DNA of 64,000 nucleotides from Nematostella vectensis (Eukaryota > Cnidaria > Anthozoa > Actiniaria > Edwardsiidae): contig NC_064039.1 in NCBI RefSeq assembly GCF_932526225.1, forward strand, positions 9,504,139-9,568,138, given 5' to 3'. This document shows, piece by piece, positions 11,701 through 22,300 of the stretch; position 1 is the first letter of the stretch, and each line of letters opens with the position of its first letter. Both the position numbers and the translations under genes were made by a program. Below the pieces are notes generated by a model, which did not search any database, was not told the DNA's origin, and saw only the letters and a program-made list of their open reading frames with translations.

Positions 11701-12573
11701 ATGTCACGTGTTTCGCACGTGATGCATTGCATCTTATTACGGTATGTCTCGTGTTTCATAGGCAAATTACCCAAGAATTGCAACACTGAGGTCGACCCGG
11801 ATCCGGAACGATGGCTGCCAAAAAGAGAGCGATCCTATTACAAAGGCAAACGTCAGAAGAAAACCAATGTCGGTAAGGCTGACTTACTCCGGATTTATCC
11901 GATGGTTAGGATAGGACTTATTAATGCTTTGTGCAACCGGCCCTAGGTTTTTTAATCAGGAATCTATTTCCTCAAATAGAGTAAAACGGACTTTAACGCG
12001 CCCCGTTTGACTTCCAAATAGTATCATTTAAGGTATTTTTGTTGTTGTCTATTTTGTGTTGTCAGGCAAAGGCACTCAGGGTACAGCGTCCGCGTCGTCG
12101 ACAGGAACCGAATCGTAAGTACTGTGAATGAACGTTTTATTACCCCACTTTCCTCCAATAAGTGCCACGCTTCCAAATAGCGCCCCCTCGCCACTCGAAA
12201 ATAAAATGAGCGCCCAAATGTTCCAAAATATTGAAAGCGGTGTGTCTATTGGAAGTTCCGAGGATGTGATTGATAATTTAGAGCGGATGGCTTGTGAAAT
12301 ATATCGGTTTCTAATAGATTCTTTTGTCTTTTAACGGTTGAGGTTTCAGTCAGATCCCCGGGAGTAAACTTAAGTAAAGCACTTACATGTGAATGTTTTT
12401 TCTCCAGGCCTAAAACTCCAGCAAGTCCAAAAGCTGGGTTGTCCTCGCCGCCTGGGTCCCCGGGAGGAGGAGCCACCTCAGCCCCGTCCAATGTGGTCCC
12501 TCCTCGGCAACAGCAGCCCGCAGCCGCTAAAAAGAAACAAAGACCAAAGGGCAAGAAAAAGGGAGGCTGGTAG
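2712..12573 (+). CDS. SRP72: Signal recognition particle 72 kDa subunit (SRP72)
   Basis: Exons: 2712-2814, 2879-2993, 3429-3555, 3748-3813, 3901-3978, 4500-4611, 4876-4907, 5149-5192, 5290-5370, 6057-6114, 6186-6317, 7438-7566, 9254-9326, 9415-9479, 9800-9895, 9961-10070, 10250-10327, 10995-11132, 11240-11283, 11762-11872, 12066-12114, 12408-12573. They join in frame to 2007 nt (668 residues; human SRP72 is 671). SRP72 binds SRP68 through N-terminal TPR-like helices and 7S RNA through a basic C-terminal region; the particle targets ribosomes to the ER. Diagnostic stretches are FHCKVVCLIQ, VFDSKKKVK, LYNQVLKNKPSDM, the RNA-binding signature PDPERWLPKRERSYYKG, and a lysine-rich tail ending KGKKKGGW. 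A possible in-frame cassette exon lies at 4985-5062. AATAAA at 12919-12924 is a likely poly(A) signal. Several introns carry minisatellites and transposon remnants. Confidence 0.95.
3064..3350. repeat. Two-copy tandem duplication, period ~147 bp (SRP72 intron 2)
   Basis: Copy 1 begins at 3064 and copy 2 at 3211, both with catatgcgccctgc. Over about 140 bases they are almost identical (one obvious difference, gatcc versus gattc), so the duplication is recent. The repeated antisense reading frame here is produced by the duplication and is not a gene. Confidence 0.85.
4342..4359. repeat. Poly-C tract in SRP72 intron 5
   Basis: An uninterrupted run of about 18-20 C. Similar runs occur at 7250-7267, 36790-36820 and, as poly-G, at 46298-46316; they recur inside the C-rich repeat families of this window. 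Confidence 0.8.
4985..5062 (+). other. Candidate in-frame cassette exon of SRP72
   Basis: A 78-nt segment between exons 4876-4907 and 5149-5192 is preceded by a pyrimidine-rich AG acceptor (gttttttag) and followed by CAA|gtacca. It is phase 0 on both sides, matching the neighbouring junctions, and reads STRKFVPTNVKQNMMVDMLV and on to SLHPSQ with no stop. The 668-residue model without it already matches the human length, and I recall nothing like it in human SRP72, so it is either alternative or fortuitous. Confidence 0.35.
5655..6022. repeat. Tandem repeat, ~122-bp unit x3 (SRP72 intron 9)
   Basis: Three copies of a unit containing tatgtgagtaaatctcatg ... aaaagaatattgtcagg begin near 5667, 5789 and 5911. 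Copy 3 is slightly more diverged. The array ends about 35 bp before the next exon at 6057. Confidence 0.8.
6326..7344. mobile_element. ~1.0-kb inverted-terminal-repeat (foldback) element, SRP72 intron 11
   Basis: The left end (6326 onward) reads gtgttcattaaatacacc followed by a G-rich run. The right end (to 7344), read in reverse complement, gives gtgttcattaaataaacc followed by a G-rich run and gggaag. These ~35-bp imperfect inverted repeats enclose C-rich blocks at both ends and an AT-rich middle with no convincing coding region. This suggests a non-autonomous DNA transposon. It begins 9 bp after the splice donor at 6317/6318. A related element appears to span 46255-47502. Confidence 0.6.
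7566..7810. repeat. 49-bp minisatellite, 5 copies, overlapping an SRP72 splice donor
   Basis: The unit runs from ggtatgcactagtc to ctctttgtatccta, with copies starting near 7566, 7615, 7664, 7713 and 7762. The first copy contains the exon 7438-7566 donor (AAG|gtatgc). A sixth, partial copy lies at 8748-8805, beyond the inserted element at 7811-8747. Confidence 0.85.
7811..8747. mobile_element. ~940-bp TIR element nested in the 49-bp minisatellite
   Basis: The left end reads ggtgtctacaaaacgaagac, then caaaacctgtgaccc and aaaagctacaaag. The right end in reverse complement reads ggtgcctacaaaacaaagac, then aaaacct, cctgtgacaccc and aaagctacaacccc. These extended inverted repeats share order and spacing. 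ctttgtatcc flanks both sides; it may be a target-site duplication, but it is also part of the minisatellite unit. No transposase coding region is visible, so it is probably a non-autonomous DNA transposon. Confidence 0.65.
8748..9253. other. Rest of SRP72 intron 12
   Basis: One degenerate copy of the 49-bp repeat (8748-8805) is followed by AT-rich unique sequence up to the acceptor at 9251-9253. I see no other feature. Confidence 0.6.
10410..10677. mobile_element. Short interspersed element, copy 1 (MITE-like)
   Basis: About 268 bp. It begins ccaggcgtgtgtagagg and ends ctctagacacacccctg, an imperfect inverted pair. The interior shares aaaaagtttctaga, a cca(gt/ga)gctaagg segment and the terminal block with the copy at 14130-14404. 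It lies in an SRP72 intron and is probably a non-autonomous DNA transposon. Confidence 0.55.
11412..11756. repeat. ~41-bp minisatellite rich in CACGTG, ending at an SRP72 splice acceptor
   Basis: About eight or nine degenerate copies of gtgcatcttattgtggyatg tcacgtgtttcgcacgtgatgca. Most contain the palindromic E-box core CACGTG. The last copy runs into tctcgtgtttcatag, which supplies the acceptor for the exon starting at 11762. Confidence 0.8.
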
Positions 12574-13247
12574 ACAACCTTAGACTCTGCCACCCGCCAT
12601 TTTGTTAGCCAAGCAAAATACCGAAAATATATCCATTTCCACCGGCTGATTTCAGAAAAAGGTATTGCAGTATTTTCGATTGAAGTTGTTCGATAACGTA
12701 TACAACTTTGTTTTAGATGGTTATTTTGGAATTTCTTCAAATAATTTGTCTTCCAATATCGATCGAAAAGGTGTGGCTGACCAGAGCTCCAGGACAGGTC
12801 ATTTATTCCCCATCCCAAAAAAGTTCAATCTATTCTAGAAAATATTCTTAGTTGGAGGTAAAAATATAGGAATAACTCTATATGAAGATAAGCCAATGTA
12901 ATTCTAAAAATAATGAACAAATAAAAATGGATTCGAGGCGATTGTTTTGACTTGCGTATCTACCCATATCAGGTCAGACTGGCAATAGCAATGGTACAGT
13001 AAGCTCAGACATGATATCACTATCACCTATCACTCATTGATAAATATGTTAAAAACAAACATTACTCTATTTCCATAAGGACTTAAAAAAATACAGTACA
13101 CGAGTCATTTAACCTTCCATTGTTTTTATTTGGAATGACAAACGCTCTATCTATAACACATCCCAAATAGTGTATTTACAAAAACATTCAAAACTGCAAT
13201 GGTCCCTGGCCGGAATAAGACAGAATAAAAGCGTCCCATGGTGATGT

Positions 13248-16200
13248 TCAAGCGACCTCGCCCAAGTTGTCAGTCACGTTGTAGTCGACCCAGTCTCTCG
13301 CGATCGGCGCGCTCAGCATCTCCTCAGTCATCCCAAACGCATCACACAACGACAGAGCCTGCGGTGACACTTCCCTGCATAGCCCAGCGGCAGCCTTACC
13401 AACCTTCGCCCCAGTCTCCAGCGGTAGCAGCTTCGATGTGGTGAAATACCCAAGGCCTTTCTGGACTTGGGTGAGAAGGAAGAGATGATAGAGCTTGCTA
13501 AGGATTGGTTGTAGTGATGCGTCCGAGCGAGAAATAGCACTAGCGAAGCACTCGCTGACCAGCCTGTCACCATATGCATGAGCACTAGCCTGCACCAAAT
13601 CTTGCTCCTCGTACATCCAGACATTGAAGCGGTCCTTGCCGGCTTTTTTCATCTTGAGGCCGAGCTCTATAAACAGTGCCTGCTCACGCGCCTCTAGTAG
13701 CTTGTGCAGGGAGTCGACAGCACTCAGGTCAACCTCACCCACCTGGGACTTCTCCTTGGATGGCTTGAACACCATCAGCCTCTCGGTGGCAACTTTCTGC
13801 ATCAGCACCGCATTGTCGCCTTCTGCTGTCATGGCGGCGTGGGCGTAGCCGATGGCGGAACCGAATCGGTTACAGGACAGGTAGCCTTGCCCCCCACACC
13901 TCTCACGGCAAATTGAGGCTGCCTCGCCCACATGCCAGCCAGTCAGGGCTTTTATCACACAGCACATGGTCACGATGTTCGCGTGGTCAGAACCGTCTTC
14001 CGCCTATAAGAAGAATTTGTATAACTTTTAATAATGTGAACGGGAAAGAAAAATAACATAACAATAGACATAGATAGCAAGGACTGAAGTGGTTAGTTGA
14101 AATGAAACTTCTCTCTCCTATTAAAATGCTAAAATGCTGGGAGTCCAGATCCCACCCTATTCATGTGAAAGGATGAGAAATTATGTGGTAAACCACTGAA
14201 TTAAATCTAATATCGAATTTGATACCTTTGTATTAAAATAGTGGCCTGTTTTTGGTGTGTATTTGAATACAAAAAGTTTCTAGACCTAGCCTAGTAATCT
14301 ATTCCAGAGCTAAGGTTGCAACTTTTTAAATTTAAACATTCTGCAAAGCTGGTGAATAACAGGTCTGGAACTCATTCTGCATTTTCTCTAGACATGCCCG
14401 TGGATACTCAGTAATGCAATTGGGTTGAAGGGTGACACAGTGGCTCTACCTTAAAGGCCCAGCAATCCTTGACATACGAGAGAGCAAAGTCGTAGGCATA
14501 CGTCTTGGCCAGGAGAGGCATAAGTGCTAGCTGCTGTAACTGGTACTTCAGTATCGGGGTGTCGGACTTGCCCTCTGGGCCAACAGTCAGCCTTGTGGCT
14601 GAATACCTTGTGGCGATTGTGATACAGGCCTTGGACACGCCTATAAGGACAACACCATGAGGATTAAAATTAATAAAGGTGTTACCTGGGGGAAATGCTT
14701 TTGAGATATAACTAGGGGGGATTGTTATACTTCTTTGGGCTGTTGGATTTTTATGTAACACAATGGTAAATAAACTGTTAGCCCTCTTTCAAAAAAAAAA
14801 CTCAAATTAATAATGGCTTTAACTTATTGACTTTGCAGTTTTTTTGGTAGAGGGAGCTTAAAGGAAAAAATATATCATAATGGAGGGAGGTCGAATTACA
14901 AAACAAATGTATGGAAAAGGGTGTCAGCTAGGGAGATTAAAGCCCTTTAAAAATGAGAGTGTCAAACAGCAACCACTGGAAAAGGATGGGGGGCTCAGAA
15001 ACAAGAGGAATATGGTTAACACTGAATCAAAGGACATCTAAAGGGCAACACCAATACAGTACACACCTTGTGACATGCTGGCGATGCAAAGTCGCCCAGA
15101 CAACAACTGATCAGCAACTGTAAGAAACCTCTTACGTATATTGCCATCTACAACAGTTGTGTAGTTACCATCAGCATCTACATCAGAGTACAGGTTGAGT
15201 AGGTTCTCACGAGGTACTCTCACGTTATCAAATATGAACTTGGCATTGTCTACTCCATTAAGCCCCATCTTGGGACCCATGTCATGAATACTTGATCCAG
15301 GCATTTCTTTCAGATTCTTGTCACGAATTGGCACCAGAACACCATGGATTCCTTGAAGATATGAGGATAGGTTAATAGTTGTTGGACTAAGTGAAGCAGT
15401 GGAAATAGCCTTGTTTATAATAACAATGATATCTTTGCATTCTCCCCAGAGAAGATTTATTTAAAAAAAATGATACTACAGACTGTAGATTTTCGAGCAA
15501 CCATTGACAACCTCTTTAGTGTCACTTTGTTTCATGGCTTAGAAAGAATAATACAATTTTTGTGTAACATTTTAACAAATATTATGTGGAACACAGGTGA
15601 GATCTACCAGATACTTGCACTATATTAATACCGTTTTCCACAAATTTTCGACTACCAATGGTGAACAACTGAGCAACAAATTATGTGATACTTGCATAAC
15701 ATACAACAGGGCATTGTAATGTTATCCAAATCAATTCACCTTCGTTTTTGCCATTGACATACAACTGGGCAAACACAACAATGTGGTGTGCATCACATGC
15801 TCCGTTGGTGATCCAGTACTTCTGAGCAAGTGTGCTGGGGGTGTTGACGATAAATTCCTGGGTCTCGTTGTCATAAGTTGCGGTTGTTTCCATCTGGACG
15901 GCATTGTTGCCATATCCTAGCTCAGTCAGACCAAAGCAACCAACATCTTCAAGGGAGTCAATGCCCTGTAAAAGTAAAATACACAACCCTTTGTTTGAAA
16001 CTTCCACAAACTTTCATTCTGGTTTAACTTTCATTCTGGTATAACAACTGCAGAGATGCACTTTATCATCTTAATTGTGCTATTACGCTGCTTAACAGAG
16101 GTTGTCTGCATCATGGAATTTCACAAAAAAAGAAATAAAACTAGAATTTACAGGTGTAAAATCTGTGTCAAATATCATTTTCTAGCATCTTATTAGAGAG

Positions 16201-17327
16201 AGTGAAAAAAGCATATTTGGGACTTAAAAATGTTGGCATTGAATAAATAATCAAGGGCACCCAACGACCATTTTGGGCCAAATATCTGTTTGGATTTCGG
16301 GGTTGGCCTAGAAATGTCTACTTTTTTCAGAATTTTTATTTCTAGATCACCTATGTTTTTCTGGAAGAGAGCTGTATCACTTATGTTTTTTCCGAGTTGC
16401 TTTTGTTACCACCATCACCATTTTCGGGATATTTTCATGTTCGACATGGTTTAAACAAGGTACCCCAGTATTTTCGGGAGCGATTATACAAGGGACATTG
16501 CCTAGAAATTTCACTTAAGGATCTTAGAATCTCTAGGAGTTCGGATGCCTCGGGATGAGTAACTAGATTTTTTGGATGGCTGTAATTTAGCCTAGCAAAT
16601 CTGAACAGATAAAAAATATATAGGAAAGCTATATATTGTATAAAAATGACTGCAAACGAATAAAGACAGTATCTTAACTCATTCTAGGCTGGTTGTGAAA
16701 TTTTCGTCATTGGGTGCCCTTGAATAATGGAGTTGGAGCTACAAACGGTACTCCTGCAGTACAGGCCTACAAAAAAAAACCACAATAATCTGTATGTACA
16801 GTATTGGGTACTGGGGCAGTGCTGGTATTCGGTAAAAATACCTTCAATAGTTTACTGTGGTGTCTCTCTGTTCCCAGTTTAAGTACTGTCCCACCAAACA
16901 AATTAAACTGGACAGTCATCTTAGTGGCCATGGAACCATCTACAACAGCAGCAAGTTCATGTGCTGCAAAGATCCAGCGTGGATTGTGTCTGAAGTCGAG
17001 GACAGAGATAAACCCTTGGTCACATAATTTCTTGAGTCTTTTCAGAGCTAACGCCCGTTCTTCATCCACAGAAATATTATACTTGGGTTTCATTAACGGG
17101 TCTTCTGATAAGATCTTCCTGAATTTCTCTCTCTTTTCATGGTTGTCATGATCTAATAGTCTCGTCATTGATGGTACATCAAATGAGGTAGTGCCAAAAT
17201 CATCTCGTAGCTTCTGTGGGGAGGATTTCTGTAGAGCAACAGCTGTCCTTGAGAGACCACGCAGTGACCCTTGTAAAAGACAAGGCTTCACTATGCCCCC
17301 AGCAAGCATGCGACCAGCAGACAGCAT
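13248..17327 (-). CDS. ACX3-type acyl-CoA oxidase/dehydrogenase with mitochondrial-like presequence
   Basis: Exons (minus): 16842-17327, 15740-15965, 15067-15351, 14450-14640, 13248-14003; 1944 nt, 647 residues, phases consistent. The family is the acyl-CoA oxidase/dehydrogenase flavoenzymes that introduce the 2,3 double bond into acyl-CoA. As I recall the families, the closest match is plant ACX3-like oxidase rather than animal ACOX1. Key stretches are [11 protein letters not shown] (residues 173-183, substrate/FAD site), [39 protein letters not shown] and [10 protein letters not shown]. The first ~35 residues are rich in Arg, Leu, Ser and Ala with no acid, as in a mitochondrial presequence. 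The C-terminus is NLGEVA, so there is no PTS1 tripeptide, and I see no PTS2. Mitochondrial location is inference. The gene converges on SRP72; tttatt at 13125-13130 is its likely poly(A) signal. Confidence 0.85.
14130..14404. mobile_element. Short interspersed element, copy 2 (MITE-like)
   Basis: Shares with 10410-10677 the order agtccagatcccaccct, aaaaagtttctaga, cagagctaaggttgcaa and ctctagacatgcccgtg. It lies in the intron between acyl-CoA oxidase exons 4 and 5. Confidence 0.5.
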
Positions 17328-17915
17328 GGCTAGAACTTAAAAATTTACAAATAATCAAAACCCAAAATGTTGGTAGGCTGATGGAGTACATATTGCTATG
17401 ATGTGTCTGCTTTGAAGAATAAACATAATGGACATGAAATATTGGTATATTAGATTAAGATAAGAAATTGCACGAAATATGTAAGTGCACCCTCCCCCCG
17501 GCCTCTCCTCAAAAAGACAGCTGAATCCCCCTTTAAAGAGCATGTGTGTTTTATACAGATCAAATATGGTGTGCAACAAAGGTGCATATATTAAATGTAT
17601 TTGACATAGTGGTTGGTAATAATTATATTTCCCTAGCAATATAAATACTTTTTAAAATACACGCTCGCATGGGAAAGTGCATATTCCTGTGTTCTTTTGT
17701 TAAGACATGGCAAATTCCACAAAAGTGGATTTCCACTGGAAATAAGCTTGTCTCGGACAAGCACCAGTTATTACAGTGAAGCGCCTGCTACTGTGAACGC
17801 CTTATAAAGTTTGTGACAACCGTTTGACAGGTTTTTGGCATATTTCGTACAAGTTTGATACGCAGCTCAAGATCGGTTCGACGAGTTAGTCCAAAGTCCA
17901 TAACAAAACATTCAT

Positions 17916-18307
17916 TCAGTTTACGCAAATCACGGTCCTTATCAAGACCATACTGTAGTTGAGAAGCGCCCATAAGACAGCAGTGATAACCATAGCACAC
18001 TTAAACATCTAGTGTAAATACTAGTGTTACAGCAAGAGCTGCACTTATAAGTTAAAGCAGTTACTTTACTTCATAACCTAAGTAAGTTGTTCAGGGGTTT
18101 TGTAAATTACAACGTTTCCAACTAAAAGAAAATGAGATTACAATAATACATATAAAAAAAGTAACTTATTATCTTAGGCGACAAATTGTATAATTTTCTT
18201 CATGGAAACGCACAATTTTCGTTTTTTTTTTAATCACTACTCACCTCTACTCTCTGAACACTGCCAACACTACTCGCCCCAGTCTCTTTTACTTCTACGA
18301 TAGCCAT
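17916..18307 (-). CDS. Candidate two-exon 48-residue single-pass membrane microprotein
   Basis: Exon 1 is 18245-18307 (ATG at 18307, donor gag|gtgagt). Exon 2 is 17916-17999 (acceptor tttaag|tgt). Both are phase 0 and give 48 residues. The N-terminal part MAIVEVKETGASSVGSVQRV is polar. Exon 2 is almost entirely one hydrophobic helix (AMVITAVLWALLNYSMVLI) followed by RTVICVN and a stop. I do not recognise a family. The acceptor's pyrimidine tract is weak, and another frame of exon 2 is also open, so this could be chance. It lies about 590 bp upstream of the acyl-CoA oxidase on the same strand. Confidence 0.3.
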
Positions 18308-18640
18308 CAACACAGGGTACCTAAAAGCCGTCAAAGTATGCCAGAAGAATTAATGGCCAGAAGAATGGAAGAATGTGTATAATAGTTATTTTTTAGGCTT
18401 GATTACCAGCCGTTTCTGCTAGCCTACTCTGTTAGCCCGCTGTACAGGGAGAAGGATCGTAGAACCGCAATCGAAGGGACGTAAAAGAAACACTGGGGAT
18501 GCAACAAACCCTCTGGCAGTGACCACCCACAGTGACAGTTCTTACTACCGGGGGCCATATGTTAGAAAACTGTATATTCGGTTAAATATGCCACCCTAGA
18601 TAAAAAAAAGATTTACAATGCCTTACGTCGGTTGGTAATA

Positions 18641-18856
18641 CAGGGCCGGATAGATCCAGGGGCTCCAAAAAGGAAAGCAAAGGTTTCAAGAGAGAGGGTG
18701 GCGGATTCAATGTTCTACCCTTTATTTCCTTGTTATTGTCAAGCCAAATACCTAAAAATAGGGTGTGTGTGGGGGGGTATTTTGTTACATATCGCTTTCT
18801 GGCAGCCCAAAGGGGGGGTTTAAACCCCCTAAACCCTCCCCCTAGATCCGCTACTG
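18641..18856. mobile_element. ~215-bp MITE-like element with C/G-rich ends
   Basis: The left end is cagggccggatagatccagg. The right end in reverse complement is cagtagcggatctaggggg. Such ends are typical of hAT-type miniature elements, and the interior has runs of G and C. No coding sequence. An exact target-site duplication was not found by eye. Confidence 0.5.
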
Positions 18857-19144
18857 GCTTTTGCTTTCCCACGTCTTCTTCAAGACGCGACGCCGACCAT
18901 ATATAACCGACTTGTGGCTGAACAAGAGTTGTCGAATCTCAAAAAGTATCTTGATTATTTTGAATTCGATCAATAGTGGATGAATGTCATGGAACAGCAA
19001 CAAAAAATACGGAGCACATTTCTGTTAAAAACTTGTGAAAATGGCATCCTTTATTAGTTTGTATTAGAATTTTAAATAAGGATTATTAGAAACAGGACAT
19101 ATTGACATGCTTTGGGTAAAAAGGTAATGATAATGAAAAATTTC

Positions 19145-19150
19145 TTTATT
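19145..19150 (-). terminator. Candidate poly(A) signal for the UBC9-like gene
   Basis: AATAAA on the minus strand (plus tttatt), about 210 bases past the stop codon at 19359; a second possible one lies near 19050. Confidence 0.35.
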
Positions 19151-19358
19151 CAATATTTTTACAAACTTTGTTCAACAAACAAAACATGTATGCTGGTATC
19201 TTCGTAGCTACAGATCAAACCCCTCTAAACAATTAAAGAAACTCAGCGGAAGCTACGTTTAAACTGCGTCACGTCCCTCTCTTATCAAACAGCGTCTCAA
19301 GCTTCTTGGTCAGAGGACAGCTTTTTGGATGGTGACGGATTGTCATGTGACAATGACA

Positions 19359-22300
19359 TCATGCCACAGACCCAAGGAATTCCCGGATGAAGGGGCTTGA
19401 TTCAGGCTGCATTGTCATGGCAAGCTGTTTGACTTTGTTCTCATAGTCAAGTCTACTCTGCCTGAAATATAAATATATATCTTCAAGACCGTTTATCTCT
19501 TAGACTGATACCTTAGCATCTTAATCTCATTCTGTTTATTTTGCATTTACATTTTTGGGGGGTTTGCATCCGCTTGAGAATTTTTAAGGGGGAGGGGGGT
19601 GGGGTATATCCATTTTTGGCGGGGAGGGGTGGGTATAACCTCGCAGGCGTTTCCATTACAGAAAGCTCTCGCAAACAAATCCACTTATAGATCTCACGAG
19701 GATGTTAGATCAATTGCGCTGCGAAAGGGAATTATTGTTTTAAATATTTTAATAGAAAATAGGCAAAATGACGATTTTTTTATAGAGCTAGACCCTGCGT
19801 GCAGGGTTGACTGGGATACCTAAGATCTGCAATTTGTTTGGGCCCTGTGTTGTGAAATGTTTGTCAAAGATTTTACTGCCCATATATATGGATATGGTAA
19901 AAATATATGCATAATCTTGTTTTTTATTGTAAATGCCATATCACAAAACTGATTGGGGCAAGAAAGGTAAGAAGCATTTTAATCTCTTGAGGTTGGGGTG
20001 GACTTGAGGTGTGCTCTATTTAAGTAGATGGGGCTGATTGTCCTATCTTTTGCAGTGTAAAAATCTTAAAAATACTATCCCCGCAGAAGGGATAGCACTG
20101 GAATAAAATTCAGGAAAAATGAGAATGTGTATAAAAATTGTCAAATTTATTTAAACCTTTCATTTTTATCGATCTAGCCAAAAGAAAGCATAGATAAACT
20201 TTCAAATTCTAAAAAGGGAATTGAATTTAAATTTTCTACAGATCTTTGAAAATGTTCCTGGCCGCGTGAAAGGAGATTGAATCAATTAAATAATTCCAAA
20301 TTTTGGCGGGAAATCCAAAACAATGTATTTTCTTTAAATCAGTTAAAATTCAGAGACGGCAATACCACAAAATATTGGCGAAGTGTTTTCTATTGCAATG
20401 CTAACCACAATGTAGCGAAGAATAATTTAAAATCGAGAATTATATGCAAAAAAAGGAAATACCGTTTTGTTGTAGGTTTCAAAAACAGCGTGCGCTTGTG
20501 AGCATGTCGCCATTCCTAATGCGAATGCAGCGCACGTGCACAATGCAAAAAAAAAAACAATACATAGACTACAAAATATCTGCTAAATTTTGCAGATTTG
20601 TTTCCTGAAGATAAATAATCATTTGACTACCAGGTTAAGATATAAAAATGACGGTAAAACTTGTAACCACACAACGATCTTCAGCAATAAGTAAAAAGAC
20701 TGGAACCGGCTTAGCGCACGCATGTATTTTCTCATGTTACTTGTGTGACATCTACGTCACAAAAGACTGGACCCGGGCCTTTTAGTTCAAGGCCTTTTTT
20801 CCGAAGGTTGACCAAAATACCTCAATATAACAGATTTGAGTTATTCGCGCGAACGCGCACAATTGACCAAATCAATCAACTCTAAAAAGTTATATGGACT
20901 TTAAATATTTCTTAAACATTTTTTTTTGGTTCTCTGCCCTCAATGTGCACCCAAAGTGAGCGATATTGTATAAACGATATAATTTAGATTTAATTTATTA
21001 TTTAATTTAAGTGAATGTAAACAACAATATCTATTTATGCTATCATATCGTTTAAACATTTTTATTTTGAAGTAAATAAGAAGGCTATAGAATATCCAGA
21101 CTTAAAATTATAGCATATACATTATTAACACACTAGAAAGACAACACAATGCTCTAGACTTCATTGAAAACGTCCCGCAAAAAATTAAAATGACATTCAA
21201 CGAGGGATAAAGTTATTTTAGGAAGAAAACAAAAATTACCTAAAGGAAGAACGAAAATACCAAAAAATAAGTAAGCATTATAATACCAAAATAATTTTTA
21301 TAGTTTTACATATCTTACACTACACATGACATGCTCAATTATCTGGGCTGGTCCTCACTTGTAATCTGAAGAAAGAGAGCTAGGCTCCTGATGTTCTACA
21401 AGATACACCGTGGCCTTGTTGCCACAGATGGCCTACCAACAGTCCCGCTGATGGATAAAATTAGCAGGCATATGAATAGCCAAAGCTACAAAGTGCCACC
21501 TTCAAGAACCAACGATCACAAACAAATTGTTCTTCCAGCGGACCATCAGGGATTGGAACTTTCTGCCGGAGCTAACTGCAAGGGCAGCTAGTCAAGCAAG
21601 CGAACTATTATTGCATTGACTTATGTAACTTTACTTATTATATATTTTTGTTATTATCGTTTTTGTTGACATTTTAATATCTCATAAGAATCTTTGAATA
21701 GAAGGAGATTGGGTTATATGGAAGAAGAAGAGGAAGAAGACTATTGAAAATATACCAAACGAAAGCAGCAGGATTAAGCTTTTCTAGTTAAGTTACTTAT
21801 GCAATATTTTACGAATATTGATGAAAACTGCTCGATATTTTGTCGGAACTTGTCTCAATTTGCTCATATGCTCTACTTTATTGAAATCTACATGGTGAAA
21901 AAATGATGACATTCAATGAGAGAGATCAAGATACTTTATAGTAAGAAGGAAAACAAAATTTGTCAAGCGATGCGATGTAAGGTAGTCACTTCTTTGGGAT
22001 TTATTCATAACGATTTGTAGGAGACGATTTTCATCAATAAGCTTCAAAATACTTCCAATTAAAAATAGATTAAGTAATAAAGGTAAATACCTCCAGCCCA
22101 TTCACGAGTGTCCAGAGAACATTTATTTACGTCTTGAAGTAAACTGCATGTGTCTAAATAAAAGCAGGCAGTAGATAATTCTAATCTCGGGCCCCCCGTG
22201 TCTCGGGTTTTGATCGGGTCACAAATGGAAACACGAGTAAATAGAGCGAAAACAATCCAGCTTGAGATGATTTTGCACAATTACTTGATAGAGATTGAGA

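Noticed and set aside
12246-12818. 190-codon antisense open frame over the SRP72 3' end
   Set aside because: Shadow of the SRP72 terminal exon; no splice sites or similarity on that strand.
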